A stretch of DNA of 30,416 nucleotides from Bacteroidota bacterium (GCA_023393375.1 JAEWLI010000183.1:1-30416), one strand, 5' to 3'; counted from the first letter of the stretch, positions 1 to 8,757 are shown. Translations and numbers: made by a program. The notes: generated by a model from the letters alone, not told the origin.

Positions 1-1145
1 AAATCAAAAAAGCCGTTCCTGCTATGGAAGTGGTAATGATTACGGCATATGGCGATGTAGAGTTGGCAGTAAAAGCATTAAAAAGAGGAGCCACCGACTT
101 TATTCTTAAACCCTGGGACAATGAAAAACTGGTGGCTACTTTGCACGCTGCTATCAAATTAAGAAAATCAAATTTGAAGATTGAAGAATTAAAAGGCAGG
201 GAACTCCTATTAAAGAAGGAAATTAACAGGGACAAGCCGGTACTGATTGGTTCTTCTCCGGCTATGCAAAAGGTTATGACCCTGATTCAGAAGGTTGCCA
301 AAACTGATGCCAATGTTTTGATTACAGGTGAAAATGGCACAGGTAAAGAACTGATTGCCCGGGAAATTCACAATCTCTCGGATAGGGTCAATGAATTATT
401 GGTGACAGTGGATATGGGGGCTATTCACGAAAATTTGTTTGAAAGTGAATTGTTTGGTCATAAAAAAGGTGCTTTTACCGATGCAAGGGAAGACAGGATT
501 GGCAAGTTTCAAATAGCTGACAAAGGTTCTTTATTTCTGGATGAAATTGGGAACATTCCTTTACAACTTCAGCATAAATTATTGGTGGCATTGCAAAGCA
601 GGTGTATCGTTCCTGTAGGTAGCAATAAGCCTGTTCCAATAGATATCCGATTGATCAGTGCAACCAATGGCCATCTTGAAAAAATGGTAGAAGAACACAC
701 GTTCAGGCAGGATCTGCTTTACCGTATCAACACCATTAAAATTGAATTGCCACCACTCAGAGACCGGGGTGAAGATATTGAATTGTTGGCCACCCATTTT
801 TTAAAAATCTATCAGCACAAATACAAAAAAACCGATCTCCGACTAGGCTCACAAGCCATTCGCAAACTGAACACCTACCATTGGCCGGGGAATGTGCGGG
901 AACTGCAACATACTATAGAAAAGGCGGTCATTCTTTCGGAATCAGAAGTGCTCAATGCCGATGATTTTATGTTGAAATCAATGATCAAGCCTGTGCACAA
1001 TGAAGTCCAAACGATTTCGGATATGGAAAAGGACATGATTATCAACGCCCTTGACAAATATAACGGCAATTTTTCGCTGGTAGCAGAAAAACTCGGAATA
1101 ACCCGCCAGACCCTTTATAATAAGATAAAAAGATATGAATTATAA
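1..1145 (+). CDS. Sigma-54-dependent response regulator, NtrC family (5' end outside window)
   Basis: The gene runs in from the left edge; the first complete codon in frame is at base 3, and the apparent ATG at 24 is internal to the receiver domain. What remains of the receiver is its C-terminal half (VVMITAYGD, then the KPW motif with the conserved Lys). The phospho-acceptor Asp lies outside the window. Next comes an AAA+ sigma-54 activation domain with Walker A GENGTGKE (327-350), ESELFGH, the sigma-54 contact loop written GAFTDA (468-485) rather than the classic GAFTGA, and Walker B LFLDEIG (about 528-552). A Fis-type helix-turn-helix ends the protein (GITRQTLYNKIKRYEL). Role: phosphorylation-controlled ATP-driven activation of sigma-54 promoters. 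It overlaps the following kinase gene by 11 bases, so the two are a cognate pair. Family assignment is firm; target genes cannot be told from here. Confidence 0.95.
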   Translation, partial: IKKAVPAMEVVMITAYGDVELAVKALKRGATDFILKPWDNEKLVATLHAAIKLRKSNLKIEELKGRELLLKKEINRDKPVLIGSSPAMQKVMTLIQKVAKTDANVLITGENGTGKELIAREIHNLSDRVNELLVTVDMGAIHENLFESELFGHKKGAFTDAREDRIGKFQIADKGSLFLDEIGNIPLQLQHKLLVALQSRCIVPVGSNKPVPIDIRLISATNGHLEKMVEEHTFRQDLLYRINTIKIELPPLRDRGEDIELLATHFLKIYQHKYKKTDLRLGSQAIRKLNTYHWPGNVRELQHTIEKAVILSESEVLNADDFMLKSMIKPVHNEVQTISDMEKDMIINALDKYNGNFSLVAEKLGITRQTLYNKIKRYEL

Positions 1146-2478
1146 GTATTTAAATGCCGGGGTAATTTGGAGGTTGCTCTTGTTTGCAATTTTTGTGGCC
1201 ATAGTAACTATTGCCATAACAAAAATGAGATGGGATTTAGCAATATTCGGCATAGTTGCTACTATATTCAGTACAGTAAATCTTATTTATTATATCAATA
1301 GCGTCAATAGAAAACTCACATTCTTTTTTGATTCCATCAGAAACGAAGACAGCACCTTAAGCTTTCCTGAAAATGTAAAAAATAAAAGCCTTCAGGATTT
1401 GCACAGAAGCCTAAACCGAATCAATAAATCCATTGCGGAAATAAAGATAAAACAAGCCCACAATGAAAAGTTCTTTCTGGAATTTATGAAAAGATCTGCT
1501 ACGGGGATCATGGCGGTAGATCAACAGGATTATGTGGAAATAGTAAACGATGCTGCCCTGCGCTTAATGGGTTTAGGTTATCTTACTCACCTTCACCGAT
1601 TAAAACAAAAACATGAGGAATTATATGATGCGCTTATTCATCTGAAACCGGGATATACAAAAACTGTAAAGCTGATTGAAAAATCTGAACTCAGGCAGAT
1701 ATCCATAAAAGTAGCCAATCTAAATTTCGGTCAAAAACATTACCGCATCTATTCCCTGTACGATATAAAGCCCGAAATGGAAGAAAATGAACTGGATACC
1801 TGGCAGAAGCTCATCCGGATAATGACCCATGAAATCATGAATTCCATTGCGCCCATCACATCTATAAGTAAGACCTTATTGGGTTTTTATATTAAAGATC
1901 AAAAGCAGATTAAAAAGATTTCGGACAAAGAAATTGAAAATACGACTCAAGGTTTAATGGTCATTGAAGAACGCGCGCAGGGATTATTGCACTTTGTGGA
2001 CAACTACCGGAAATTGACCAAAATTCCCAAACCAGAATTTAAACCTATCGTCATTGATGATTGGTTGAAATGTATTTTACTCTTGTTTCAAAGCAGAATG
2101 GAAAATGAAAATATAAATGTACAACTGGTGAACAACTATTCTAATATGGAATTTCCCGGAGATGAAAAGTTGTTGACCCAGGTAGTAATAAATCTTCTGA
2201 ATAATGCTGCCGATGCACTCGTTCATTCAGATCATAAGAAAATCATCATTGCTTCAACCCAAACTAAATCTGGTACATTCAAACTATCGATCAGTGATAA
2301 CGGTAAGGGGATACCTTCTGAAGAAATGGACAAAATATTTATGCCTTTTTATACCACCAAAGAAAATGGTTCGGGCATAGGATTAAGTCTTTCGCGACAG
2401 ATCATGCGGTTGCATAAAGGAAGTATTTCTGCCAGTTCTATTCCTGACAGGGGAACAGTCTTTGAATTAAATTTTTAA
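1135..2478 (+). CDS. Membrane sensor histidine kinase, NtrY-like
   Basis: 447 residues. Two hydrophobic helices lie in the first 55 residues, followed by a HAMP-like/coiled linker (about 55-115), a PAS-like segment (about 115-210) and a kinase core. The H-box is MTHEIMNS with phospho-acceptor His232. The N-box is NLLNNAADAL, the G1 box DNGKGIP and the G2 box GSGIGLSLSRQI. There is almost no periplasmic loop between the two helices, so the signal is probably sensed in the membrane or cytoplasm. The start ATG lies inside the end of the upstream response-regulator gene (11-base overlap in another frame), implying translational coupling. Known role of the family: autophosphorylation and phosphotransfer to the NtrC-type partner. 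The signal is unknown. Confidence 0.93.
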   Translation: MNYKYLNAGVIWRLLLFAIFVAIVTIAITKMRWDLAIFGIVATIFSTVNLIYYINSVNRKLTFFFDSIRNEDSTLSFPENVKNKSLQDLHRSLNRINKSIAEIKIKQAHNEKFFLEFMKRSATGIMAVDQQDYVEIVNDAALRLMGLGYLTHLHRLKQKHEELYDALIHLKPGYTKTVKLIEKSELRQISIKVANLNFGQKHYRIYSLYDIKPEMEENELDTWQKLIRIMTHEIMNSIAPITSISKTLLGFYIKDQKQIKKISDKEIENTTQGLMVIEERAQGLLHFVDNYRKLTKIPKPEFKPIVIDDWLKCILLLFQSRMENENINVQLVNNYSNMEFPGDEKLLTQVVINLLNNAADALVHSDHKKIIIASTQTKSGTFKLSISDNGKGIPSEEMDKIFMPFYTTKENGSGIGLSLSRQIMRLHKGSISASSIPDRGTVFELNF

Positions 2479-2506
2479 TTGAATTTGGGTTTTTTTGTCA
2501 ATTCAA
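2479..2506 (+). terminator. Possible weak terminator after the kinase gene
   Basis: TTGAATT (2479-2485) pairs with AATTCAA (2500-2506) across a 14-base T-rich loop, directly after the kinase stop and followed by CTTTTTCTCT. The stem is short and AT-rich, so this is a weak call. The rest of the gap to 2745 shows no convincing gene. Confidence 0.3.
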
Positions 2507-2745
2507 ACTTTTTCTCTAAGGGGTGGGAGTTTTTCAAGTTGATGATGTGGTGCATTTTGTCCCATGTTCTTTTTATTTGTCCCAAAAATACAAATTATGG
2601 TACAATTAGCAATAATTGCTGTGTTCTTTAAGTGTGACTATCAATTATTGGTACTTACGGGAAGTCCTGTCTTTGCTATAGGTGAAATGGAAAGTTGGTT
2701 GGCCGCATTTCTGACTTCGATATTTGCCCAATTGCTGCCTTTAGA

Positions 2746-3696
2746 TTAATCCGCAGCCTTCCTTTTCCAACCTTTGGAAGGATTATAACCATTCATTTGT
2801 TTGGGATAATAACCGGCACCATTGTAAGGCCTTTTGGCAGGATGATTCCTGCAATCGTCCGAACATGCTCCTTCCATAACCACACCACAACTTTCACACA
2901 TCGGTGCATGCTTGTTACACTCCGGGTTGGCGCAATTTACCATTCGGTCGCAGGGTTCATTGCAAATGATGCAGGTAGAAATTACTTTGGGATTTACTTT
3001 GTTTACATCTACCACAATGCGGTTGTCGAACACATAACATTTGCCTTCGAAATCTTCACCCTGTGCTTCAAGACCGTATTTAATGATGCCGCCATGTAAT
3101 TGATAAACATCTTTAAACCCTTGTTCCAAGAGGAACGCACTTGCCTTTTCACATTTAATCCCTCCGGTGCAATAGGTGATTACTTTTTTATCTTTATACT
3201 GTTCCAGTTCACTTATTTTGGAAGGAAAATCACGAAAATTCTCAATGTCAAGAGTAATAGCACCTTTAAATTTGCCCACCCGATGTTCATAAATCGAACG
3301 CACATCCACGACGACCACGTCTTCTTTATCCTTCAATATTTTAAATTCCTCAGGTTCCAGGTGTTTGCCGGTTTTTACATTAGGATCGATGTGTTTTAGG
3401 CTTGAATGAACAATTTCTTCTTTCACCCGCACATGAAGCTTCTGAAATCCATTTTCTTTGTGCTCATCAACTTTAAATTCGATATGGCTGAACCTGGGGT
3501 CTGCTTTCATGGTGGACATATATTTTTCACAGTCTGCCCGTAAACCTGAAACCGTGCCATTTATACCCTCACCGGCAATGATGATCCTCCCCCTCAAATT
3601 TAGATCAATGCAGAACAAATGATGTTGCTCTCTGAAAACTTCAGGATCTTCTATTTTTGTATAACAATAATATAAAAGGATTAAATATTCGTTCAT
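2746..3696 (-). CDS. trhO: tRNA uridine(34) hydroxylase TrhO (rhodanese-domain protein)
   Basis: 316 residues, the usual family size. The N-terminal ferredoxin-like domain (RIIIAGEGINGTVSG) is followed by a rhodanese domain with the active-site loop CTGGIKCEKA, whose catalytic Cys is residue 176. The C-terminal tail is cysteine-rich (CIICNEPCDR, CANPECNKHAPMCESCG, CSDDC), as expected for this family, and probably binds metal. Known role: prephenate-independent, oxygen-dependent hydroxylation of U34 in tRNA wobble positions (5-hydroxyuridine). It starts 22 bases after the stop of the acetyltransferase gene, so it is probably transcribed with it from the promoter near 4390. Older annotations call it YceA or rhodanese-like protein. 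Confidence 0.93.
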   Translation of the reverse strand: MNEYLILLYYCYTKIEDPEVFREQHHLFCIDLNLRGRIIIAGEGINGTVSGLRADCEKYMSTMKADPRFSHIEFKVDEHKENGFQKLHVRVKEEIVHSSLKHIDPNVKTGKHLEPEEFKILKDKEDVVVVDVRSIYEHRVGKFKGAITLDIENFRDFPSKISELEQYKDKKVITYCTGGIKCEKASAFLLEQGFKDVYQLHGGIIKYGLEAQGEDFEGKCYVFDNRIVVDVNKVNPKVISTCIICNEPCDRMVNCANPECNKHAPMCESCGVVMEGACSDDCRNHPAKRPYNGAGYYPKQMNGYNPSKGWKRKAAD

Positions 3697-3718
3697 TTAA
3701 CTAATGATTTCGGGCTGA

Positions 3719-4357
3719 TTATACGTCAATTTTCTTGGCAGGGTTGCCAAAAACAGTTTCCCCGTCTTCTACATCTGTTACTACCACCGACCCTGCTCCT
3801 ACCCTTGCTTTCTTACCGATCTTGACACCTGAAACGATGGTCACACCAGATCCCACAAATGCTTCATTATCGATAATTACGGATGAGTTAATAATGCTTC
3901 CTGCTCCTATCTGGACATAATCACCTAAATGAGCACCAAAATCAATCACCGCATTGGAATGAATGATGCAATGATTGCCAAGATGCGCTTCGGTACCAAC
4001 AGTTGCACCTGAATTGACGAAATTCCCATAACCAATATGAGCATTCTCTGATACATATGCTCTTCTATGCACGGCATTCATAGGTTGCATCTTTCGTTCA
4101 TCATTCAACAGTTTGACAATGCGTTTCCGGTATTCATTTTCATCGATTGCGATGAAAGCTTCACAGGTTTTGCCGATAATATTCAAAAACTTGTCTTCGT
4201 CTGCCGATCCTAACACGGTCACTTCATTGATCACTTCGCCATGCAATTTTGCGTTATCGTCAAGAAATCCAAACACGACTACATCATTGCTATTAAAAAT
4301 ATCCAGAGCTGCCTTACCAATACCGCCTGCTCCAATAATAATTACTGGATTTTGCAT
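3719..4357 (-). CDS. Sugar O-acyltransferase, NeuD/PglD-type (left-handed beta-helix)
   Basis: 212 residues. The N-terminus is a small Rossmann-type domain (IIIGAGGIGKAALDIF) that in NeuD/PglD proteins binds the sugar nucleotide. From about residue 95 the sequence follows hexapeptide periodicity (HIGYGNFVNSGATVGTEAHL and on through VRVGAGSVV-like turns), giving a left-handed beta-helix, and it ends with GNPAKKI as in most acetyl-CoA-dependent members. Expected role: N- or O-acetylation of an amino-sugar nucleotide for surface glycans. No other glycan genes are beside it except the polytopic membrane protein upstream, so the substrate is open. A good Bacteroidota -7 box lies just upstream. Confidence 0.87.
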   Translation of the reverse strand: MQNPVIIIGAGGIGKAALDIFNSNDVVVFGFLDDNAKLHGEVINEVTVLGSADEDKFLNIIGKTCEAFIAIDENEYRKRIVKLLNDERKMQPMNAVHRRAYVSENAHIGYGNFVNSGATVGTEAHLGNHCIIHSNAVIDFGAHLGDYVQIGAGSIINSSVIIDNEAFVGSGVTIVSGVKIGKKARVGAGSVVVTDVEDGETVFGNPAKKIDV

Positions 4358-4385
4358 AAAAATTGAGTTTCAATAAAAATTTGTG

Positions 4386-4393
4386 CAAAGATA
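4386..4393 (-). promoter_or_regulatory. -7 box (TATCTTTG) for the acetyltransferase-trhO operon
   Basis: Reading the minus strand, TATCTTTG matches the Bacteroidota -7 consensus TAnnTTTG exactly and lies 28 bases before the acetyltransferase start, predicting a leader of about 20 bases. A -33 TTTG at ideal spacing is not evident. Confidence 0.55.
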
Positions 4394-4454
4394 AGATGTT
4401 CCTTTTGATTTATATAACCCGATACCGGATTTTGGCTTTTTTACCCACAACATC

Positions 4455-5726
4455 TCAATCTTTATTAGATGTCAAGAATCTTATAAAGGGATTTAAGACC
4501 AACAACAAGAAAAATGGCATAAATCCAACCCTGTATCTTGACAAGGAACCAAAATTGGGGGATGAAATGGATAAAAGGCCTGCCATAATGAGGATAAAAA
4601 CAAGAACTGCCAATATCCATAAATATTCTGGTTGCTTCATCATGTTTTTTATTTTTGAAATAGAAAAGACTGACAATAGTAGGAGAAAAGTATTTTCCAA
4701 TCCGGTTAAAAAACCTAACCAGGAATACGTTTCCCAAATAAACGGACGATACAATCCTGAAAAAATTGCCTTTGGAAAATGAACGATCACGGAAACCACT
4801 TCTGGTTGTAAACCATCAAAATTAATGACATTTCCCGGTTTTGAGATTTTGATTACCATATGATAATTTTCCACCAAGACGTGTAGCAGCCGGTTGATGT
4901 GTAAATTGGGATGAAGAAAAGTAGCCCCGAAAATGATAAGTGAAACTAAAATCAAAAGTAAAACACCATTGAACCATCGGGACTGTTTCATTAATACCTG
5001 TTTCAAACGATGAATTATTAACAAACTGATCATAATCGGAATTAAAATAGCGGCATAATAATATTTGAACAACCAGATGATCCATATCAATAAAAAAGCA
5101 AAAAGCAGGTCAAGCAATTTCCACTTTTCAGCATAAATGAACCTCACAAATATGCCAATCAAAAAACCCATACTACCCACAAGGAGGCTTTCTTTAAGTA
5201 CTCCAGAACTCCAAAATACCACAGATGGGAAAACAAAAAATGCAATTGACACAGCAACTTGATGAATATTGAAATTCTTTAAAAGAACATCTGCCAGAAA
5301 CCATAAACCCAAAAAACTATAAAATGAGAAAAATATGCTTGCTATCCAGTAATTATTAAATGCAAATAAATAACAAATCCCCAGAAACTTCGACATCAAT
5401 AGTGCCCGGGGATCATTATGATAATGTAATTGCTCAATCAATACACCGTCTCCCATTCCAAACAGGAGCTGAAAAAAGGCATTAATATCTTCTACAGCGA
5501 GTTGAGAAATCAAAAGTGCATCTTTATGGTAGTTGACCGTATCACCTCCCTGATAATAATAGAAGTAAATGACACCCAGACCAACACCACCCAGGAATTT
5601 TAAAATGAGGAAAGGAAAATAAAAAGGACGAAGCTTAAATGAAGAGGACTGTTGGTAAACCCGGAAAATATACCAGATCAATACGCTACAACCTGCCAAT
5701 CCCAAAATAATGTTCATCCAACCCAT
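4455..5726 (-). CDS. Polytopic membrane protein of unknown function (about 11-12 helices)
   Basis: 423 residues, overwhelmingly hydrophobic, with about 11-12 predicted membrane helices and no signal peptide. Conserved-looking polar spots lie between helices: YYQGGDTVNYHKDA after helix 2, HYHNDPRALLMSKF, and FWSSGVLKESL in the middle. This pattern of a polar, charged loop after helix 2 plus an S-G-x-x-K-E motif is one I associate with Bacteroidota glycan polymerase or GT-C-like membrane proteins, but I cannot name a family. Its ATG overlaps the stop of the DUF2851 gene by one base (TGATG on the minus strand), so the two are translationally coupled. The neighbouring acetyltransferase makes a surface-glycan role plausible; this is inference. 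Confidence 0.8.
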   Translation of the reverse strand: MGWMNIILGLAGCSVLIWYIFRVYQQSSSFKLRPFYFPFLILKFLGGVGLGVIYFYYYQGGDTVNYHKDALLISQLAVEDINAFFQLLFGMGDGVLIEQLHYHNDPRALLMSKFLGICYLFAFNNYWIASIFFSFYSFLGLWFLADVLLKNFNIHQVAVSIAFFVFPSVVFWSSGVLKESLLVGSMGFLIGIFVRFIYAEKWKLLDLLFAFLLIWIIWLFKYYYAAILIPIMISLLIIHRLKQVLMKQSRWFNGVLLLILVSLIIFGATFLHPNLHINRLLHVLVENYHMVIKISKPGNVINFDGLQPEVVSVIVHFPKAIFSGLYRPFIWETYSWLGFLTGLENTFLLLLSVFSISKIKNMMKQPEYLWILAVLVFILIMAGLLSISSPNFGSLSRYRVGFMPFFLLLVLNPFIRFLTSNKD

Positions 5727-7000
5727 CAGGCTTGTAAAAGTTGCATGCCGATATTACAGTTTATGCAGCGTTTCTTACTACAAAATCCATTGTACAATTC
5801 GATCAATCCCTGGGAGTCGAATGCACTTTTCACCTTAATTCCCAATCCCTTCCACATGGTAATGATGTGGTTTTCTTCAGCAGGTATTTCAGATAACAGG
5901 CTTATTCCCTTATCAATATACTCCTGTTGATCAATTGATTTGCCATAAGCCACCAAAAGTGCAGCACCCGTATTGATCATAATGTTTTCCACACCATTTT
6001 TACTGATACCATTGTGGGTACGTTTGGCAGGTTTACCGAAATCATAATGTTTTTGCCAATAATCGCTTTGCACTACAGCTAATTTTTTTTCAAGTTGTTG
6101 TTTATCAGAAAAGTCCCTGAACAAACTAAACAAATTTTGATGACGATACAACAACGCTGCGAGTTGTGCGATTCGTATGGTTGGGAAATTGCCAGGCCTC
6201 ATCCTAAGGTATTTCCACTGAAACCTGCTCATTTTATGTTCTGATAGTCCGTATTTGTGACTTAGGAATTTATATTCCTTCTTTAATAGAATGGCATATT
6301 CATCAATGGGATTCTCCAGAAAACCTGCCTGGCCGAATAAAAGGGCTTCTATTTGATAGGGCTGATCTACATGTTTTGCGATGATTTTATATGGCAGACT
6401 TTTGGCTAATTGTATAAAAGATTCGGCATTCACCTTAAATCCCATGTTTCTGGCCAGGGCCTGATAGGTGATTTCCTCCCAATCACCATTTTCAGTAGTT
6501 AAAATCTGATGAATCCAGGCAGTTTTGTTTTCCAGCCTTTGCATTAATGCTCGCTCTACCATAGACAAAATGGCAATGTCATTTACCCCTTTTAATCTCA
6601 CACCGCATGGTAATTGATCCGGATTATTGATCAGTTCGTTGAATTTTCTTAACAGGCTGGGCAAGGTGCGGTGTTTAAGCTCAATGGCCGGAATTACAGA
6701 TCCATCTCTCCGAAAGATTTCCTTATCGTGTTCCCAAACCACATGAAGTGTCACATTTTCGTATGCATCATCCAAATGGTGATGATGTGCTTCCCAATCA
6801 GAAGATTTAAGGTGAATCTCTACATTCCCACTCCAGAGGATACCCCCTATTTCAATTTTACCATTGAGGAAATCAGGACCAGCGTGTGTATTCAGATATC
6901 CGGGATGAATAATATTGACAATTTCATCCTGTACTGTCGTCAGGTCTTTTTTATTGAAATACTGGAATTGCCAGATGAATTGTAGAAGCCGTTCCTGCAT
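5726..7000 (-). CDS. DUF2851 family protein
   Basis: 424 residues, full length for DUF2851 (PF11013), a family of unknown function found mainly in Bacteroidota. Recognisable features are the N-terminal block with HPGYLNTHAGPDFLNGKIEI and WSGNVEIHLKSSDW, followed by a His-rich stretch (HHHHLDDAYENVTLHVVWEHD). That block resembles the PD-(D/E)xK-like core arrangement (D, then E-x-H), but I cannot show catalysis. A Cys-rich end (CSKKRCINCNIG) could bind a metal. The start at 7000 has family-typical sequence directly after it (QERLLQFIWQFQYF). It is the first gene of a two-gene unit with the membrane protein. Confidence 0.9.
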   Translation of the reverse strand: MQERLLQFIWQFQYFNKKDLTTVQDEIVNIIHPGYLNTHAGPDFLNGKIEIGGILWSGNVEIHLKSSDWEAHHHHLDDAYENVTLHVVWEHDKEIFRRDGSVIPAIELKHRTLPSLLRKFNELINNPDQLPCGVRLKGVNDIAILSMVERALMQRLENKTAWIHQILTTENGDWEEITYQALARNMGFKVNAESFIQLAKSLPYKIIAKHVDQPYQIEALLFGQAGFLENPIDEYAILLKKEYKFLSHKYGLSEHKMSRFQWKYLRMRPGNFPTIRIAQLAALLYRHQNLFSLFRDFSDKQQLEKKLAVVQSDYWQKHYDFGKPAKRTHNGISKNGVENIMINTGAALLVAYGKSIDQQEYIDKGISLLSEIPAEENHIITMWKGLGIKVKSAFDSQGLIELYNGFCSKKRCINCNIGMQLLQA

Positions 7001-7097
7001 ATCTTTGGATTTTATGGGTCAAATCAGATATTGAAAATAATGATTTTTATTGAAAAATATCAATATCATCTGAATATTTTCAAATAACAGGACTAAT

Positions 7098-7116
7098 TAT
7101 CTGTGGAACACAGATA
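7098..7116 (-). terminator. Hairpin downstream of pyrF
   Basis: TATCTGTG (7098-7105) pairs perfectly with CACAGATA (7109-7116) around a 3-base loop, 25 bases past the pyrF stop. No T-run follows on the minus strand, so it is a hairpin of uncertain role rather than a textbook intrinsic terminator. Confidence 0.35.
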
Positions 7117-7140
7117 TAAGTGAAATAATATTAAGAAATA

Positions 7141-7968
7141 CTACTCAGTAGTGTTCAGAAACGAGGCCATGATTTGTTGCAATAGGATCGCCTCTCCCCT
7201 TGCTTTATCGGCAAAATCCTCGCCATTGGAAGCATAAATCACACTTCGGGAAGCATTCACAAGCAATCCACAATTATTGTTTAATCCCTTTTGAGAAATT
7301 TCATTTAAATCCCCTCCCTGGGCACCTACACCGGGCACAAGCAGAAAATGGTCTGGAACTACTTTTCTCACCTCTTCAAACTGATCTGCACGTGTGGCAC
7401 CCACCACAAACATGATTCTGTCGTTATCTGCCCAACCACTACAGGTTTCCAAAACTTCCCGATACAAAGGTTTTCCTGATGAAAGGTTTTGCTTTTGAAA
7501 ATCAGCACTTCCTTCATTTGAAGTCAATGCCAGGATAATAGCCCATTTCTCTTTGTAACTAAGAAATGGCTTCACAGAATCTGAACCCATATAAGGTGCT
7601 ACTGTCACTGCATCAAAATCAAACCCGGAATATTTCTTATCAAAAAAGGCCCTTGCATAAAGGGCTGAAGTATTGCCAATGTCGCCACGTTTGGCATCAG
7701 CAATGGTAAACACATCCTGAGGTATCATGTCCATGGTTTTTTTCAGGGTTTCCCACCCTTTGGCTCCCATGGATTCATAAAATGCAATGTTGGGTTTGTA
7801 AGCTACACATATATCGGAGGTGGCTTCTATGATCAGCCGGTTAAATTCAAAAACAGGATCGCTGTACCTATGCAGAAACTTAGGGATTTTGTTGATATCA
7901 GTATCAAGACCAATGCATAAATAACTTTCCTTCTGACGGATCAGGCCAATCAGTTCATCCTTTTTCAT
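7141..7968 (-). CDS. pyrF: Orotidine-5'-phosphate decarboxylase (type 2 PyrF)
   Basis: 275 residues from the ATG at 7968. The open frame extends to 8073, but the added 35 residues overlap the transposase gene and do not look like the family; MKKDELIGLIRQKESYLCIGLDTD is the normal N-terminus. The catalytic motif DAKRGDIGNT (Lys about residue 93) is present, as are AVTVAPYMGSDSV and the phosphate-binding end (VPGVGAQGGD, NASRSVIYA) typical of the longer type 2 form used by Bacteroidota. Known role: last step of UMP synthesis (OMP to UMP). pyrD of the same pathway lies 4 kb away on the same strand. Only 25 bases separate it from the upstream transposase stop. Confidence 0.95.
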   Translation of the reverse strand: MKKDELIGLIRQKESYLCIGLDTDINKIPKFLHRYSDPVFEFNRLIIEATSDICVAYKPNIAFYESMGAKGWETLKKTMDMIPQDVFTIADAKRGDIGNTSALYARAFFDKKYSGFDFDAVTVAPYMGSDSVKPFLSYKEKWAIILALTSNEGSADFQKQNLSSGKPLYREVLETCSGWADNDRIMFVVGATRADQFEEVRKVVPDHFLLVPGVGAQGGDLNEISQKGLNNNCGLLVNASRSVIYASNGEDFADKARGEAILLQQIMASFLNTTE

Positions 7969-7993
7969 TTGCGCAGACTTATCAATATCTATT

Positions 7994-8611
7994 TTAAATA
8001 TAATCAGGATTGCAATATGTCCAGGGCCAATCCTGCCAATAATCAACCAAACCTGCTTTAACCGGATTTTCAAGTATATAGCTGATAATGTTGATCAGCT
8101 CTTTCTGGTCATGTATATAATGCAAGTGATAATCTTTGTTCCAAAAATTCTGATCATGTTTGAGAAGATCATTGGCCAATTGGGCAGAATTTTCTCTGAA
8201 TTGTTCGAATTTACTCACCAGATCATTTCCATAAATATTGTTAGGTTCTAATACCAAATGCAGATGATTGGGCATGATCGTATAACACACAGTTTGTAAT
8301 TGCTGATTTTCCAGTTCTGTCAACTGAGCAATTACCATTTTCACCAGATCATATTTTTTTAACCACTGAGGGCCAGTGCTTGATGCGTCTAATAAAGCAT
8401 CTATTTTACTGAAATAAACCTTTTTGATACGGCGAATACTACAATTATCAAATCCTTCTTCGTAAGCATATTCAAGTTCTTGATCAAGCTCCTGTTTTAG
8501 TTTTACAACGGATTCATCAAGTAGAGAGCCTTCAATACCAAGTGTAATAAAAACAATTCCCAGTGAGTCTTGATCAGGTAACGCTGTATTTTCGCCTTCC
8601 AGAGATTTCAT
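7994..8611 (-). CDS. REP-associated tyrosine transposase (RAYT, Y1_Tnp / IS200-like family)
   Basis: 205 residues. The HUH nuclease signature is IMPNHLHLVLEP (two metal-binding His separated by Leu), and the downstream helix YILENPVKAGLV carries the presumed catalytic Tyr. The WLKKYDLVKMV and YFSKIDALLD segments match the N-terminal region seen in RAYTs. Known role: single-strand nicking and mobilisation of REP palindromes; RAYTs are usually single-copy domesticated genes without their own terminal repeats. A perfect hairpin with REP features sits 35 bases upstream of the start (8646-8663), as in known REP-RAYT loci. It lies immediately upstream of pyrF in the same direction, so pyrF may be co-transcribed. 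The frame is intact. Confidence 0.85.
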   Translation of the reverse strand: MKSLEGENTALPDQDSLGIVFITLGIEGSLLDESVVKLKQELDQELEYAYEEGFDNCSIRRIKKVYFSKIDALLDASSTGPQWLKKYDLVKMVIAQLTELENQQLQTVCYTIMPNHLHLVLEPNNIYGNDLVSKFEQFRENSAQLANDLLKHDQNFWNKDYHLHYIHDQKELINIISYILENPVKAGLVDYWQDWPWTYCNPDYI

Positions 8612-8645
8612 ATGCTTTTAATTATATTCTAAGCGGCCATAACTT

Positions 8646-8663
8646 GTCCCGCACTGGCGGGAT
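8646..8663. repeat. REP-like palindrome next to the RAYT gene
   Basis: TCCCGC (8647-8652) pairs perfectly with GCGGGA (8657-8662) across the loop ACTG, extended by a G-T pair at the ends. It is GC-rich in AT-rich surroundings. A related but degenerate stretch follows on the opposite strand (CACTGGGATGAT, complement of about 8682-8693). Only one clear copy is visible in this window. Confidence 0.6.
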
Positions 8664-8734
8664 GGAACCTCGCTATGATAATCATCCCAGTGTGTTTCGA
8701 ATCTCGTCATGCTCGGTTTCATATACTCAAAGTT

Positions 8735-8757
8735 AAAAAATATTCATTAGTAATGAA
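8735..8757 (-). terminator. Probable terminator after lolA
   Basis: TTCATTA (8743-8749) and TAATGAA (8751-8757) form a short stem, and reading the minus strand it is followed by TATTTTTTAAC. It lies about 50 bases past the lolA stop. The stem is AT-rich, so strength is modest. Confidence 0.5.

Noticed and set aside
2564..2749. 61-codon plus-strand ORF between the kinase and trhO
   Set aside because: It overlaps the trhO stop region, has no family-like sequence and no plausible start signal; its hydrophobic look comes from AT-rich DNA.
7969..8073. N-terminal extension of PyrF to an upstream ATG
   Set aside because: The 35 extra residues overlap the RAYT gene, read as its mirror in another frame, and do not match the PyrF family, which begins at the ATG at 7968.
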